Assembly (NCBI GenBank): GCA_030158535.1 | Contig: JAOASV010000088.1 | Coordinates: forward strand, 1-15,257 | Direction of reading: 5' to 3' | DNA: 15,257 bases | Source: Sediminibacterium sp. | GTDB taxonomy: Bacteria; Bacteroidota; Bacteroidia; Chitinophagales; Chitinophagaceae | Shown: piece after piece, positions 1 to 9,030 of the stretch | How positions within the stretch are numbered: the first letter of the stretch is position 1 | Layout of the letters: each line of letters begins with the position of its first letter | Notes under the pieces: generated by a model | Databases searched by the model: none | Told to the model about the DNA's origin: nothing | Seen by the model: the letters and a program-made list of their open reading frames with translations, nothing else | Made by a program: the position numbers and the translations under genes

Positions 1-2075
1 ATACATCAGTTACGCTTGTTTTATATGCACCTAAAAAAACCTCGATCACTGTTACTGGTGATTTTAATAATTGGACACCTGGACTATCACATGTTATGAA
101 AATGACGCCAGATAGTTTGCGTTTTTGGATTCGATTAACGGGTTTAACACCGGGTGTAGAATATGCTTACCAGTATATTATTGATGGCGCTTTAAAAGTG
201 GCAGATTACAATACGCATAAAGTATTAGATCCTTGGAATGACGAGTACATCGCTGCGTCAACATATCCTAATTTAAAACCTTACCCTGTTGGTAAGACTA
301 CAGATATTGTAAGTGTGCTTCAAACCGCACAACCCAAATATGTTTGGAACGATGCTAATTTTGTTCGTCCGAATAAAAAAAATCTTGTGGTCTATGAGTT
401 ATTGCTTCGTGATTTTGTAGCCAAGCATGACTTTCAAACATTAAAAGATACGCTTCCTTATTTAAAAAAATTAGGTATCAATGCCATAGAGCTAATGCCA
501 TTTTCTGAATTTGAAGGGAATAGTAGTTGGGGTTACAATCCTAATTTCTTTTTTGCTACCGATAAATATTATGGTACCCCGCAAGCCATCAAAGCATTTA
601 TTGATGCAGCGCACCAGCAAGGCATTGCTGTTATTATGGATATGGTTCTAAACCATGTATTTGGTTCTTCGCCACTTGCCAAAATGTATTGGGATGGTAC
701 CAATAATAAACCTGCAACAAATAATCCTTGGTTAAACCCAGATGCCAAACATCCATTTAATGTTGGTTATGATTTTAACCATGAATCTTTGGCCACCAAA
801 GACCTCGTAAACAGGGTTACTAAATACTGGTTGCAAGAATTTCATATTGATGGTTATAGATGGGATTTATCAAAAGGATTCACGCAAGTAAACAATCCAA
901 TCAATGTAGGTGCATGGGGTAATTATGACGCTTCCCGTATAAAAATTTGGAAAGCCATTTATGATACGATGCAAGCGACTAGCCCTGGAAGCTATTGCAT
1001 GCTTGAGCATTTTGCGGACAATTCTGAAGAAAAAGAATTAGCCGACTACGGTATGTTATTATGGGGTAATGCAAATCATAGTTTTGCAGAAGCTACCATG
1101 GGTTATACGTCTACGTCAAATTTTGGCACTAGCTTTTCAAATGCTAGAAATTTTGCCCAACAGCATTTAGTGACTTACATGGAAAGTCACGACGAAGAAA
1201 GACTTCAATATAAAAATTTGAATTTTGGAAATGGTTCCGGTAGTTATAGTACCAAAAATCCGGCAACAGGTTTAAAAAGAAACGAAATGGCTGCCGCCTT
1301 TTGGGCACTCACGCCAGGTCCAAAATTAATGTGGCAGTTTGGTGAACTCGGTTACGATTTTAGCATTAATACTTGCACCAATCTAACGGTAGATGCCAAC
1401 AATTGTCGCCTTTCAGAAAAACCTATTAAATGGGATTATTTACAAGACGCCAATCGTAAAGCATTGTATGATGCGTATGCTAAATTTTTAAAACTACGCG
1501 CAACGCCAGCCTATGTAACTGATTTTGGATCTAATAAGTATACGGTTAACACTTCTGGCGCTTTAAAGTCGATGCAATTGAATGGTGACTCTATTAAATT
1601 AGTGGTGGTTGGTAATTTTGATGTTACGCCTCAAACTGCTACTGTTAGTTTTCCAACAGATGGTTTTTGGTATAGCTTATATTCAAATAAATACCAGTTG
1701 GTTTCTGGCGGGTCTGCAAGTGTATCCTTACAGCCTGGCGAATACTATGTGTATTCCAATAAAAACCTCAACAATGCAGTGGTTACTGCTACACCCAATA
1801 TTAGTTTACCGCAATTAAATACAACGATAACTATTTCTCCCAATCCAGTTAGACAAGCAGCGATTGTGAAGTATCAATTGCCTGAATCAGGGAAGGTTCA
1901 AGTTAAACTATTAAGTCAGACCGGGGTTGTAGTAGACGGCCTATTTAATGGATGGCAAAATAAAGGACAACAACAACTCATAATCAATAAGAAAGGCCTC
2001 GCTCCAGGGGTTTATCATATATCTATTCAATCAAATCAAAAACAAAAAACACAAACATTTTTAATCACTAATTAG
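1..2075 (+). CDS. GH13 alpha-amylase-family glycoside hydrolase with C-terminal T9SS sorting domain (5' end outside window)
   Basis: Predicted cell-surface or secreted endo-acting alpha-glucan hydrolase that cuts starch-like polymer for the SusCD importer encoded next. The frame is open back to base 3, before the first visible Met at 96, and those codons continue an E-set/CBM48-like domain (VTGDFNNWTPG), so the true start is upstream. Numbering from the Met at 96, the GH13 barrel keeps all four conserved regions: DMVLNH (about 182-187), GYRWDLSKGF with nucleophile Asp257, MLEHF with acid/base Glu304, and MESHDEE with Asp366. A beta-rich domain C follows to about 555. The last ~84 residues (576-659) form a type A T9SS sorting domain (TITISPNPV, then GLAPGVYHISI, ending TQTFLITN). 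It sits 28 bp before susC in the same direction, so it is probably co-transcribed. Family and catalytic set are seen directly; exact specificity (amylase, neopullulanase or other) is inferred. Confidence 0.93.
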   Translation, partial: TSVTLVLYAPKKTSITVTGDFNNWTPGLSHVMKMTPDSLRFWIRLTGLTPGVEYAYQYIIDGALKVADYNTHKVLDPWNDEYIAASTYPNLKPYPVGKTTDIVSVLQTAQPKYVWNDANFVRPNKKNLVVYELLLRDFVAKHDFQTLKDTLPYLKKLGINAIELMPFSEFEGNSSWGYNPNFFFATDKYYGTPQAIKAFIDAAHQQGIAVIMDMVLNHVFGSSPLAKMYWDGTNNKPATNNPWLNPDAKHPFNVGYDFNHESLATKDLVNRVTKYWLQEFHIDGYRWDLSKGFTQVNNPINVGAWGNYDASRIKIWKAIYDTMQATSPGSYCMLEHFADNSEEKELADYGMLLWGNANHSFAEATMGYTSTSNFGTSFSNARNFAQQHLVTYMESHDEERLQYKNLNFGNGSGSYSTKNPATGLKRNEMAAAFWALTPGPKLMWQFGELGYDFSINTCTNLTVDANNCRLSEKPIKWDYLQDANRKALYDAYAKFLKLRATPAYVTDFGSNKYTVNTSGALKSMQLNGDSIKLVVVGNFDVTPQTATVSFPTDGFWYSLYSNKYQLVSGGSASVSLQPGEYYVYSNKNLNNAVVTATPNISLPQLNTTITISPNPVRQAAIVKYQLPESGKVQVKLLSQTGVVVDGLFNGWQNKGQQQLIINKKGLAPGVYHISIQSNQKQKTQTFLITN

Positions 2076-2103
2076 TATTTATTCAAATTGAAATTGTAAT
2101 TCT

Positions 2104-5091
2104 ATGAACATTAAAAAAGCACTTGTTGCAATGCTGATGATGCTAACAGTTTTCTGTTTGCCATCAATTGCGCAAGATCGTACGGTTACGGGAAAAGTAA
2201 CCAATGCAAAAGATGGTTCGCCGTTAGCGGCTGCTAGTATCCTTGTAAAAGGATCTGGTGTTGGAGCACAAACAAATGCCGATGGGTCATTTAGTTTGAA
2301 AGTTCCTGCTAAGGCAACTACACTAGTTGTATCTTCTTTGAATTTTGAAACCAAAGAAGTAACCTTAAGCGGCAACACCATATCAGTTGCACTATCACCT
2401 GCTGTTGATCAGTTAAGTGATGTAGTTGTAATTGGTTATGGTAGCGTTCGTAAAAAGGACTTAACTGGATCTGTTGTGAATGTGTCTTCTAAAGACTTCA
2501 ACAAAGGTGTTATTTCAACACCGGAACAACTTATTCAAGGTAAAGTAGCGGGTGTGCAAATCACAAGTAACAATGGTGCGCCTGGTTCAGGAAGTACCAT
2601 TCGTATCAGAGGAGGTGCATCTTTAAATGCAAGTAACGACCCACTTATTGTAGTGGACGGTATGCCTATCGATGGTGGTGGTATTTCTGGTCAAGCAAAT
2701 GCGCTTGCACTTATCAACCCTAACGACATCGAATCTTTTTCAGTTTTAAAAGATGCTTCTGCAACTGCTATTTATGGTGCGAGAGCTTCCAATGGTGTAA
2801 TCATCATCACTACTAAAAAGGGTAAGTCTGGTGCACCTAAGTATGCATTTAGCTCTCAATTCAGTGTTTCAAATGTTACTAAAAAAGCGGACGTATTTTC
2901 TGCGGATGAAATTAGAGATATTGTAAAAACAAAAGGTCCTAGTTACACCTCTATGTTGGGTACAGCTTCTACTGATTGGCAAGATGAAATTTATCAAACA
3001 GCGCTTACTACAGACAATAACATTTCTGTATCTGGTGCATTAAAAAAATTGCCTTACCGTTTTTCGCTTGGTAATTTAATGCAATCAGGTATTTTGAAAT
3101 CTGATAAACTAAACAGAACAACTGTTGGTGTAAACGTAAGCCCTTCACTTTTTGATAATCACCTTACTGTTAATATCAACTATAAATTAGCTGCTAGCAA
3201 AACAAACTTTGCAGATCAAGGTGCGATTGGTGCGGCTACTTATTTTGATCCTACCAAACCAGTATATTCTGGTACGCAGGCGTACAATGGATATTGGAAC
3301 TGGTTAGATGCTACATCATCAAATGGTCTTCGTGCTTTAGCACCAAGAAATCCACTTGGTATTTTATTAGATAAAGATGATCAAAGTAATGTTACCCGTC
3401 ATATTGCAAATGCATTGGTAGACTATAAGGTACATTTTATTCCTGATTTACACGTTGTTGTAAACACAGGTATGGATGTTGCTGAAGGTAAAGGAACAAC
3501 AGTGATCAATGATCAAGCCGCAACTACGTATATGCGTTTTAAAGATGCAGCAGGAAAGTTTCATAGCGGTGTAAACAATCAATACCGTCAAAATAGAAAC
3601 AATACCTATTTGAATGCGTATTTAAACTATACCAAAGAAATTCCTTACTTATCTACAAGAGTAGAATTAACCGGTGGTTATGAGTATCAAAATTATTTGA
3701 CAACGAATTACAACTTTGCGGATCAAACCTTTAATGGCACAGTTGTTAATACACCAAATTTTGAATTTGATAAACCTGAATACCGTTTAAGTTCTTATTT
3801 AGGTAGAATGAATATTTCTGTAAAAGGTAAATATTTATTTACGGCTTCTCTTCGTCAAGACGGATCATCTAAATTTAATCCAGATAACCGTTTTGCGGTA
3901 TTCCCTTCAGGTGCTGTTGCTTGGAAGTTAAAAGAAGAAGGTTTATTTAAGAATATGAAATCTTTATCAGATCTTAAATTACGTGCGAGTTATGGTGTAA
4001 CAGGTCAACAAGATGGTATTGGTTATTATGACTATATCTCTTATTACAACCTAGGTTCAAATACTGCACAGTATCAATTTGGTAATACATTCACACCAAT
4101 ATCTCGTCCTAATGGTTATTATTTTAACCGTAAGTGGGAACAAACAGCAACTACTAACTTAGCGTTAGATTTTGGTTTTGCTGACAATAGAATTACGGGT
4201 ACCATTGAAGCTTATAGAAGAGAAACTTCTGATTTGTTAAATGAAGTAAACCAGCCAGCTGGTACTAACTTTAGCAATAAGATTGTTGCAAACGTAGGTA
4301 CGATGGAAAATAAGGGTATTGAATTCACTTTGAATATCCAACCAATCCGTAATAAAAACACAACTTGGGATATCGCGTTCAACGCAACATACAACCAAAA
4401 CAGAATCACTAAATTAACCATCTCTGATGACCCAGCTTATGCAGGTGCTCGTTTTGGTGGTATTAGTGGTGGTACTGGTAACTCAATCTTAATTCACTCT
4501 GTTGGATACCAACGCGGCGCTTTCTTTGTTTACAAGCAAGTATATGATGCAAACGATAAGCCTATCGATGGTTTATATGCTGACTTAAACAGAGATGGTG
4601 TTATCAACGAAAGAGATTTATATCAGTACAAAGGTGTAGATCCTCAAATGTTTTTTGGTTTAAGTTCAAGTGTTACCCACAAGAAGTGGAACGCTGGTAT
4701 TGTAATGCGTGCTAACATTGGCAACTACTTATACAATAACATCGCATCTAGTTCTGGTACTTTAAGAAATATCTTAAACCCAATTGGTTATATCAATAAC
4801 GGTTCTAGAGATTATTTAAAATCAGGATTTAGCGGTAATGGTTCTAACTATTACTTATCTGATTACTATGTGCAAAATGCCTCTTTCTTGCGTATCGACA
4901 ACATCAACTTAGGTTATAATGTTGGTAAAGTGTTTAGCGATAAAGCTTCTTTACGTATCAATGCAACTGTACAAAATGTATTAACTATTACAAAGTACAC
5001 TGGTTTAGATCCTGAAATGAACGGTGGTATTGATAATAATTTTTATCCTCGTCCAAGAACCATTGTATTGGGTATAAATCTTGATTTCTAA
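2104..5091 (+). CDS. susC: SusC/RagA-family TonB-linked outer-membrane transporter
   Basis: Outer-membrane TonB-dependent channel that imports oligosaccharides delivered by its SusD lid; 995 residues is normal for SusC. A Sec signal peptide (residues 1 to about 23, ending LPSIAQ) is followed by a carboxypeptidase-regulatory-like domain (about 27-105; VTGKVTNAKDGSPLAAASILVKG). Next come the DVVVIGYG segment (106-113) typical of SusC proteins, the plug domain (about 118-240, with RIRGGASLNASNDPLIVVDG and DASATAIYGARASNGVIIIT), and a 22-strand-type barrel to the C-terminal phenylalanine (TIVLGINLDF). The ATG at 2104 gives a clean signal peptide. The gaps are 28 bp to the amylase upstream and 29 bp to susD downstream. 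With GH13 upstream and SusE-type proteins downstream, the substrate is inferred to be a starch-derived maltooligosaccharide. No frameshift or missing domain is visible. Confidence 0.97.
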   Translation: MNIKKALVAMLMMLTVFCLPSIAQDRTVTGKVTNAKDGSPLAAASILVKGSGVGAQTNADGSFSLKVPAKATTLVVSSLNFETKEVTLSGNTISVALSPAVDQLSDVVVIGYGSVRKKDLTGSVVNVSSKDFNKGVISTPEQLIQGKVAGVQITSNNGAPGSGSTIRIRGGASLNASNDPLIVVDGMPIDGGGISGQANALALINPNDIESFSVLKDASATAIYGARASNGVIIITTKKGKSGAPKYAFSSQFSVSNVTKKADVFSADEIRDIVKTKGPSYTSMLGTASTDWQDEIYQTALTTDNNISVSGALKKLPYRFSLGNLMQSGILKSDKLNRTTVGVNVSPSLFDNHLTVNINYKLAASKTNFADQGAIGAATYFDPTKPVYSGTQAYNGYWNWLDATSSNGLRALAPRNPLGILLDKDDQSNVTRHIANALVDYKVHFIPDLHVVVNTGMDVAEGKGTTVINDQAATTYMRFKDAAGKFHSGVNNQYRQNRNNTYLNAYLNYTKEIPYLSTRVELTGGYEYQNYLTTNYNFADQTFNGTVVNTPNFEFDKPEYRLSSYLGRMNISVKGKYLFTASLRQDGSSKFNPDNRFAVFPSGAVAWKLKEEGLFKNMKSLSDLKLRASYGVTGQQDGIGYYDYISYYNLGSNTAQYQFGNTFTPISRPNGYYFNRKWEQTATTNLALDFGFADNRITGTIEAYRRETSDLLNEVNQPAGTNFSNKIVANVGTMENKGIEFTLNIQPIRNKNTTWDIAFNATYNQNRITKLTISDDPAYAGARFGGISGGTGNSILIHSVGYQRGAFFVYKQVYDANDKPIDGLYADLNRDGVINERDLYQYKGVDPQMFFGLSSSVTHKKWNAGIVMRANIGNYLYNNIASSSGTLRNILNPIGYINNGSRDYLKSGFSGNGSNYYLSDYYVQNASFLRIDNINLGYNVGKVFSDKASLRINATVQNVLTITKYTGLDPEMNGGIDNNFYPRPRTIVLGINLDF

Positions 5092-5120
5092 TTCAATCAA
5101 TAGTACAAAAAAATATAACA

Positions 5121-6698
5121 ATGAAAAATAATCTATACAAACAAATCATAGCCGCAGTTGGAGCGTTTGTTGTATTGGCATCTTGTAATAAGTCTTTAGA
5201 CTTGTTGCCTACAAATGATGTTACATCAGCAACCGTTTATGCCGACGCAAATGGTTATAGGCAAGCTTTCGCAAAAGTGTATGCGAGCTATGCTTTAACA
5301 GGTAATGCTGGTCCAGCAGGTAATGGAGATATACAAGGTATCGATGAAGGTACTTCTGATTTCTTACGCCTATGGTGGAAAGCACAAGAATTAAGTACTG
5401 ATGAAGCTGTTGTTTCTTGGGGAGATCCAGGTATTCAAGACTTTCACAACATGAACTGGTCTGCAAGCAATCCAATGCTTACAGGTCTTTACTACCGTTG
5501 TTACTATCAAATTACTTTAGCAAACGATTTCATTCGTCAATCTGCTGATGCAACTGTTGCTTCTAAAGGAATTACGGGCGTAGATGCTGAAGCGATTAAA
5601 AAATACAGAGCTGAAGCAAGATTTTTGCGTGCTTACCAATATTCAATCTTAATGGATTTGTTTGGTAACATTCCTTTTGTAACGGATGCAGAAGCGTTAG
5701 GTTCTGTAATGCCAAAGCAAAGAACACGTGCTGAAATCTTTTCTTATATCGAAACAGAACTTAAGGCGATTGACGCTGATTTAGTGGATGCGCGTAAAAA
5801 TGAATATGGTCGTGCAGACAAAGCTGCAGCATGGGCACTTCTTGCTCGTTTATATCTAAATGCGCAAGTATACACAGGTACTGCTAGAAATACAGATGCT
5901 GCTACTTACGCTAAAAGAGTATTAGACGCTGGTTACTCATTAATTAGCGACTATACTAAATTAATGCGTGCAGATAACAATGTAAACACTTCAGAATTTA
6001 TTTTAACCATTAACTATGATGGTTTAAAAACACAAAACTGGGGTGGTACAACTTTCTTAACCCACGCACCTGTTGGTGGTAGCATGGTTGCTGCTCAATT
6101 TGGTGTTGATGGTGGATGGGGTGGTTTAAGAACGACTACTGGTTTATCTAGCAAGTTCCCTGATTTAACAGGTACTGCTGATAAGCGTTCACAGTTTTAT
6201 ACAAGTGGTCAATCTGCAGACATTTCAGACCTTACTAAATTTACAGATGGTTATGCGATCACTAAATTTAGAAATATCAATATGAACGGTACCCCAGGTA
6301 AGAATTTAACTTGGGTAGATATCGATTTCCCAATTTTCCGTTCTGCAGAAATGAACTTGGTATATGCTGAAGCAGTATTAAGAGGTGGAACTGGTGATGC
6401 AGGAACTGCTTTAAGTTATGTAAATGCTTTAAGAACAAGAGCAGGTGCAAGCACAATTTCTTCGTCTCAATTAAATTTAGATTTCATTTTAGATGAGCGT
6501 GCTAGAGAATTATATTGGGAAGGATTTAGAAGAACAGACCTTATCCGTTACAATAGATTTGTAGAGTCTTCTTATCTATGGCCTTGGAAAGGTGGTGTTA
6601 GAGGTGGAACCAATGTAGATGCATTTAGAAGATTGTATCCTATTCCATCTGCAGACATTTCATCTAATCCTAATTTAGTTCAAAACACAGGTTATTAA
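5121..6698 (+). CDS. susD: SusD/RagB-family nutrient-uptake outer-membrane lipoprotein
   Basis: Surface lipoprotein that caps the SusC barrel and binds the glycan before transport. The signal peptide ends in a lipobox VLAS-Cys22, so the mature protein starts CNKSLDLLP, where the short LDLLP stretch is typical of SusD N-termini. The N-terminal alpha-helical TPR-like half covers about 23-240, with AEARFLRAYQYSILMDLFGN and AWALLARLYLNAQVY as characteristic pieces. The C-terminal SusD/RagB half carries FRSAEMNLVYAEAVLRGG (about 403-420) and the strongly conserved ILDERARELYWEGFRRTDLI block (about 457-476). Its 525 residues match the family size. It lies 29 bp after susC and 30 bp before the first SusE-like start, so it is in the operon. 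The fold and role are secure; the ligand (starch or maltooligosaccharide) is inferred from the neighbours. Confidence 0.96.
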   Translation: MKNNLYKQIIAAVGAFVVLASCNKSLDLLPTNDVTSATVYADANGYRQAFAKVYASYALTGNAGPAGNGDIQGIDEGTSDFLRLWWKAQELSTDEAVVSWGDPGIQDFHNMNWSASNPMLTGLYYRCYYQITLANDFIRQSADATVASKGITGVDAEAIKKYRAEARFLRAYQYSILMDLFGNIPFVTDAEALGSVMPKQRTRAEIFSYIETELKAIDADLVDARKNEYGRADKAAAWALLARLYLNAQVYTGTARNTDAATYAKRVLDAGYSLISDYTKLMRADNNVNTSEFILTINYDGLKTQNWGGTTFLTHAPVGGSMVAAQFGVDGGWGGLRTTTGLSSKFPDLTGTADKRSQFYTSGQSADISDLTKFTDGYAITKFRNINMNGTPGKNLTWVDIDFPIFRSAEMNLVYAEAVLRGGTGDAGTALSYVNALRTRAGASTISSSQLNLDFILDERARELYWEGFRRTDLIRYNRFVESSYLWPWKGGVRGGTNVDAFRRLYPIPSADISSNPNLVQNTGY

Positions 6699-6728
6699 TA
6701 CTTGTCTGAAACATTTAAAATAAATTAT

Positions 6729-7559
6729 ATGAAAAAAATAATTCAATCACTAGTTTACGTGAGCCTAGCTATCGTATTCTTTGCTGCTTGTGAAAAAGAC
6801 GAAGCAAAAGATACCTACATTAGCGGAACGGCTCCTGTGCTTTCTGCTACTTCAAGAGATAGCATTGCACTAAACTTTTTAACAGAAGATAATTTAGGGG
6901 TGACCTTTAATTGGACAAACCCTAGTTACAAATTTGCTTCAGGCGTTAGTTCTCAAAATGTGAATTACACTTTAGAAATTGATACCGCTGGTGCGAACTT
7001 TAAAGGTGCTAGAAAAAAATCTATTTCTATCAGCAAAGACTTATCGGTATCGTATACGCAAAAAGCGTTCAATATTGCTATTTCTGATTTGAATGTAAAG
7101 CCAGGAAGAGTTGCAAGAATCGAAGTGCGTATTATTGCTACATTAGGAGCTGCACCAACCGAATTAATTTCAAACGTGTTAGCATTTAAAGTGTTGCCAT
7201 ACGCGCCACCGCCAAAAGTTGCTGTACCAACTGCAGGAACATTATGGGTAACTGGTAACGCATTTGCATCAGGTTGGTCTAACCCACTAGGTGCTCCATT
7301 TGTTACTTCTCAGCGTTTAGCTAAAGTAACTGAAACTTTATACGAAGGCGTTGTTGCTTTTGTTGGTGGTGGAAACTACAAGATGATACAAGAAAATGGC
7401 GTTTGGGGTACACAGTATAAGAAATTAGCCGGAGATGCTTTTTCAGGCACGCTTGAAAAGAAAGATGCGGATCCAGGATTTGATGGCCCATCTGTTGCAG
7501 GTAATTATAAAATTTCAGTTGATTTCCAAGCAGGAACCTATACTGTAACCAAACAATAA
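6729..7559 (+). CDS. SusE-domain outer-membrane lipoprotein with one carbohydrate-binding domain
   Basis: Predicted surface starch-binding lipoprotein of the SusE family. I place the start at the ATG at 6729 (276 residues) rather than at an in-frame TTG at 6702. The ATG gives a standard lipoprotein signal, MKKIIQSLVYVSLAIVFFAAC with Cys21, and the extra nine residues would spoil it. The Ig-like SusE N-terminal domain covers about 35-160 (DNLGVTFNWTNPSYKF, then YTLEIDTAG, then ELISNVLAFKVLPY). A proline-rich hinge (APPPKVAVP) leads to one beta-sandwich binding domain (about 170-276; TLWVTGNAFASGWSNP to NYKISVDFQAGTYTVTKQ). Residues after the Cys (EKDEAKD) are acidic with Lys, like surface-export signals described in Bacteroidota. 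Classical Bacteroides SusE has two binding domains, so this is a short form. It is 24 bp ahead of a longer paralogue. Glucan binding is inferred from family and context. Confidence 0.88.
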   Translation: MKKIIQSLVYVSLAIVFFAACEKDEAKDTYISGTAPVLSATSRDSIALNFLTEDNLGVTFNWTNPSYKFASGVSSQNVNYTLEIDTAGANFKGARKKSISISKDLSVSYTQKAFNIAISDLNVKPGRVARIEVRIIATLGAAPTELISNVLAFKVLPYAPPPKVAVPTAGTLWVTGNAFASGWSNPLGAPFVTSQRLAKVTETLYEGVVAFVGGGNYKMIQENGVWGTQYKKLAGDAFSGTLEKKDADPGFDGPSVAGNYKISVDFQAGTYTVTKQ

Positions 7560-7583
7560 GAACAACAACTAAAATAGTAAACA

Positions 7584-8963
7584 ATGAAACAAATTTTAAA
7601 AACATTGCTTTTCACGGCCACATTTGCTGTAGCACTATGGTCTTGTGAAAAAGTTGCGCCACTTACTGTGTACGAGCCAGGAAAGAGTGTTGTATTACAA
7701 GCATCTACAACAACCATCGCAACCAAAACAGCAGATTCATTAAGTACTGCGGTGTTGTTCTCTTGGACAAACCCACAGTATGCTACCAATGATAATACTG
7801 TTAAATACGTATTACAAATTGATTCTTCAGGAAGAGGTTTTTCTAAAGCTGCTTCTATCGTTTTAAACGGAAGAATGAGTTATGCATTTACTGGTAAAGA
7901 ATTAAACGCAGTATTACTTGGGTTTGGTTTTAGCTATAATGTTGCATACAAAATTGATGCGCGTATTATTTCTTCTTATGGAAACAACAACGAGCAATTA
8001 ACGTCTAATGTATTAACGTTAACGGCAACTCCATATGTGATTCCTCCAAAAGTGCAACCTCCTACAACTAGAAAGTTATTTTTAGTAGGGTCTGCAACCA
8101 TTGGTGGTTGGAACAATCCTGTTCCAGTTCCAACACAAGAGTTTACAAGAGTTGATTCTGTAACGTATGAAGGCACTTTTTACTTAAAAGGCGGTCAGCA
8201 GTATTTAGCACTTCCTGCAAATGGTGATTGGAGTAATAAATATTCAGTAGCGAACAATTCAGTTACCGACTTAAATTTAGGTGGTGATTTTGGATTCAAC
8301 TTCAACGATAACTTCCCTGGTCCTTCAAAGACTGGTATGTACAAAATTCGTTTTGATTTCCAACGTGGTAAATTCACTGTTACAGCTGTTCCTTTTGGAA
8401 TGATGTTTGTAGCGGGTGGTTACCAAGGATGGTCTCCAGACAAAGCACCTTCTCTTGGTTCAATCAAGAACGACGAAGATTTTCATGGCTTTGTTGACTT
8501 TGGAGCTACTGGTTCTGAATTTAAATTTACAAGTCAACCAGATTGGAATGGTAACAACTATGGTGGAACAGCTACAACCATTAGCACAAGCGGTGGTAAC
8601 TTAAGCGTTGCAGCAGGTGGATACTATTTATTAAGAGCCAATACTAAAAATAATACTTGGTCTAACTACCTTGTAACTGGTGTTGGTATTGTAGGTGGAT
8701 TTACAGGTTGGGGTGGAAGTCCTGACGTAGCCCTTACCTATGATAGTGGCGCGAAGGTTTGGAAAACAACTTTTACCCTTGCTGCTGATTCTGAACTTAA
8801 GTTTAGATTTAATAGCTCTTGGGATGTTAACCTAGGTGATAGTGGTGGAGATGGTGTACTAGAATTCAACGGTGATAACCTTGCAATGAAAGCGGGCACT
8901 TATGATGTAGTACTAAACCTATCAAATGGTGGATACTACACGTATTCATTTACTAAGAAGTAA
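7584..8963 (+). CDS. SusE/SusF-family outer-membrane lipoprotein with three carbohydrate-binding domains
   Basis: Second, longer surface glycan-binding lipoprotein of 459 residues. The signal peptide ends ALWS-Cys21. A SusE-type Ig-like domain (about 35-155; VLFSWTNPQY, YVLQIDSSG, QLTSNVLTLTATPY) is clearly paralogous to the one in the gene before it, and the hinge (IPPKVQPP) is also alike. Three beta-sandwich domains follow: about 163-270 (LFLVGSATIGGWNNP), 271-365 (MMFVAGGYQGWSPDKAP) and 366-459 (GVGIVGGFTGWGGSPD to GGYYTYSFTKK). Each opens with a hydrophobic-VGG/VGS strand and a conserved GW. This Ig plus three-domain layout matches SusF of Bacteroides. It is the last gene of the operon; a strong terminator lies 13 bp after its stop. 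Binding to alpha-glucan is inferred; it probably has no catalytic role. Confidence 0.9.
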   Translation: MKQILKTLLFTATFAVALWSCEKVAPLTVYEPGKSVVLQASTTTIATKTADSLSTAVLFSWTNPQYATNDNTVKYVLQIDSSGRGFSKAASIVLNGRMSYAFTGKELNAVLLGFGFSYNVAYKIDARIISSYGNNNEQLTSNVLTLTATPYVIPPKVQPPTTRKLFLVGSATIGGWNNPVPVPTQEFTRVDSVTYEGTFYLKGGQQYLALPANGDWSNKYSVANNSVTDLNLGGDFGFNFNDNFPGPSKTGMYKIRFDFQRGKFTVTAVPFGMMFVAGGYQGWSPDKAPSLGSIKNDEDFHGFVDFGATGSEFKFTSQPDWNGNNYGGTATTISTSGGNLSVAAGGYYLLRANTKNNTWSNYLVTGVGIVGGFTGWGGSPDVALTYDSGAKVWKTTFTLAADSELKFRFNSSWDVNLGDSGGDGVLEFNGDNLAMKAGTYDVVLNLSNGGYYTYSFTKK

Positions 8964-8976
8964 TACTATACACTTC

Positions 8977-9020
8977 GATATAAAAAAAGGGCGAACCACG
9001 GTTCGCCCTTTTTTTATATC
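8977..9020. terminator. Bidirectional intrinsic terminator (perfect 20-bp inverted repeat)
   Basis: The arm 8977-8996 is perfectly complementary to 9001-9020 around a 4-nt loop (CACG). Each arm is built of 5 bp of mixed AT (GATAT), seven A or T, and an 8-bp GC-rich core (GGGCGAAC paired with GTTCGCCC). Read on either strand, the GC core is followed by seven T, so it can stop both the SusE/F operon (stop codon ends at 8963) and the convergent DUF1684 gene (stop at 9031). Confidence 0.95.
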
Positions 9021-9030
9021 AAAACAGTAA

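Noticed and set aside
6702..6728. In-frame TTG start nine codons before the first SusE-like ATG.
   Set aside because: It would put polar residues in front of a textbook lipoprotein signal; the ATG at 6729 is better.
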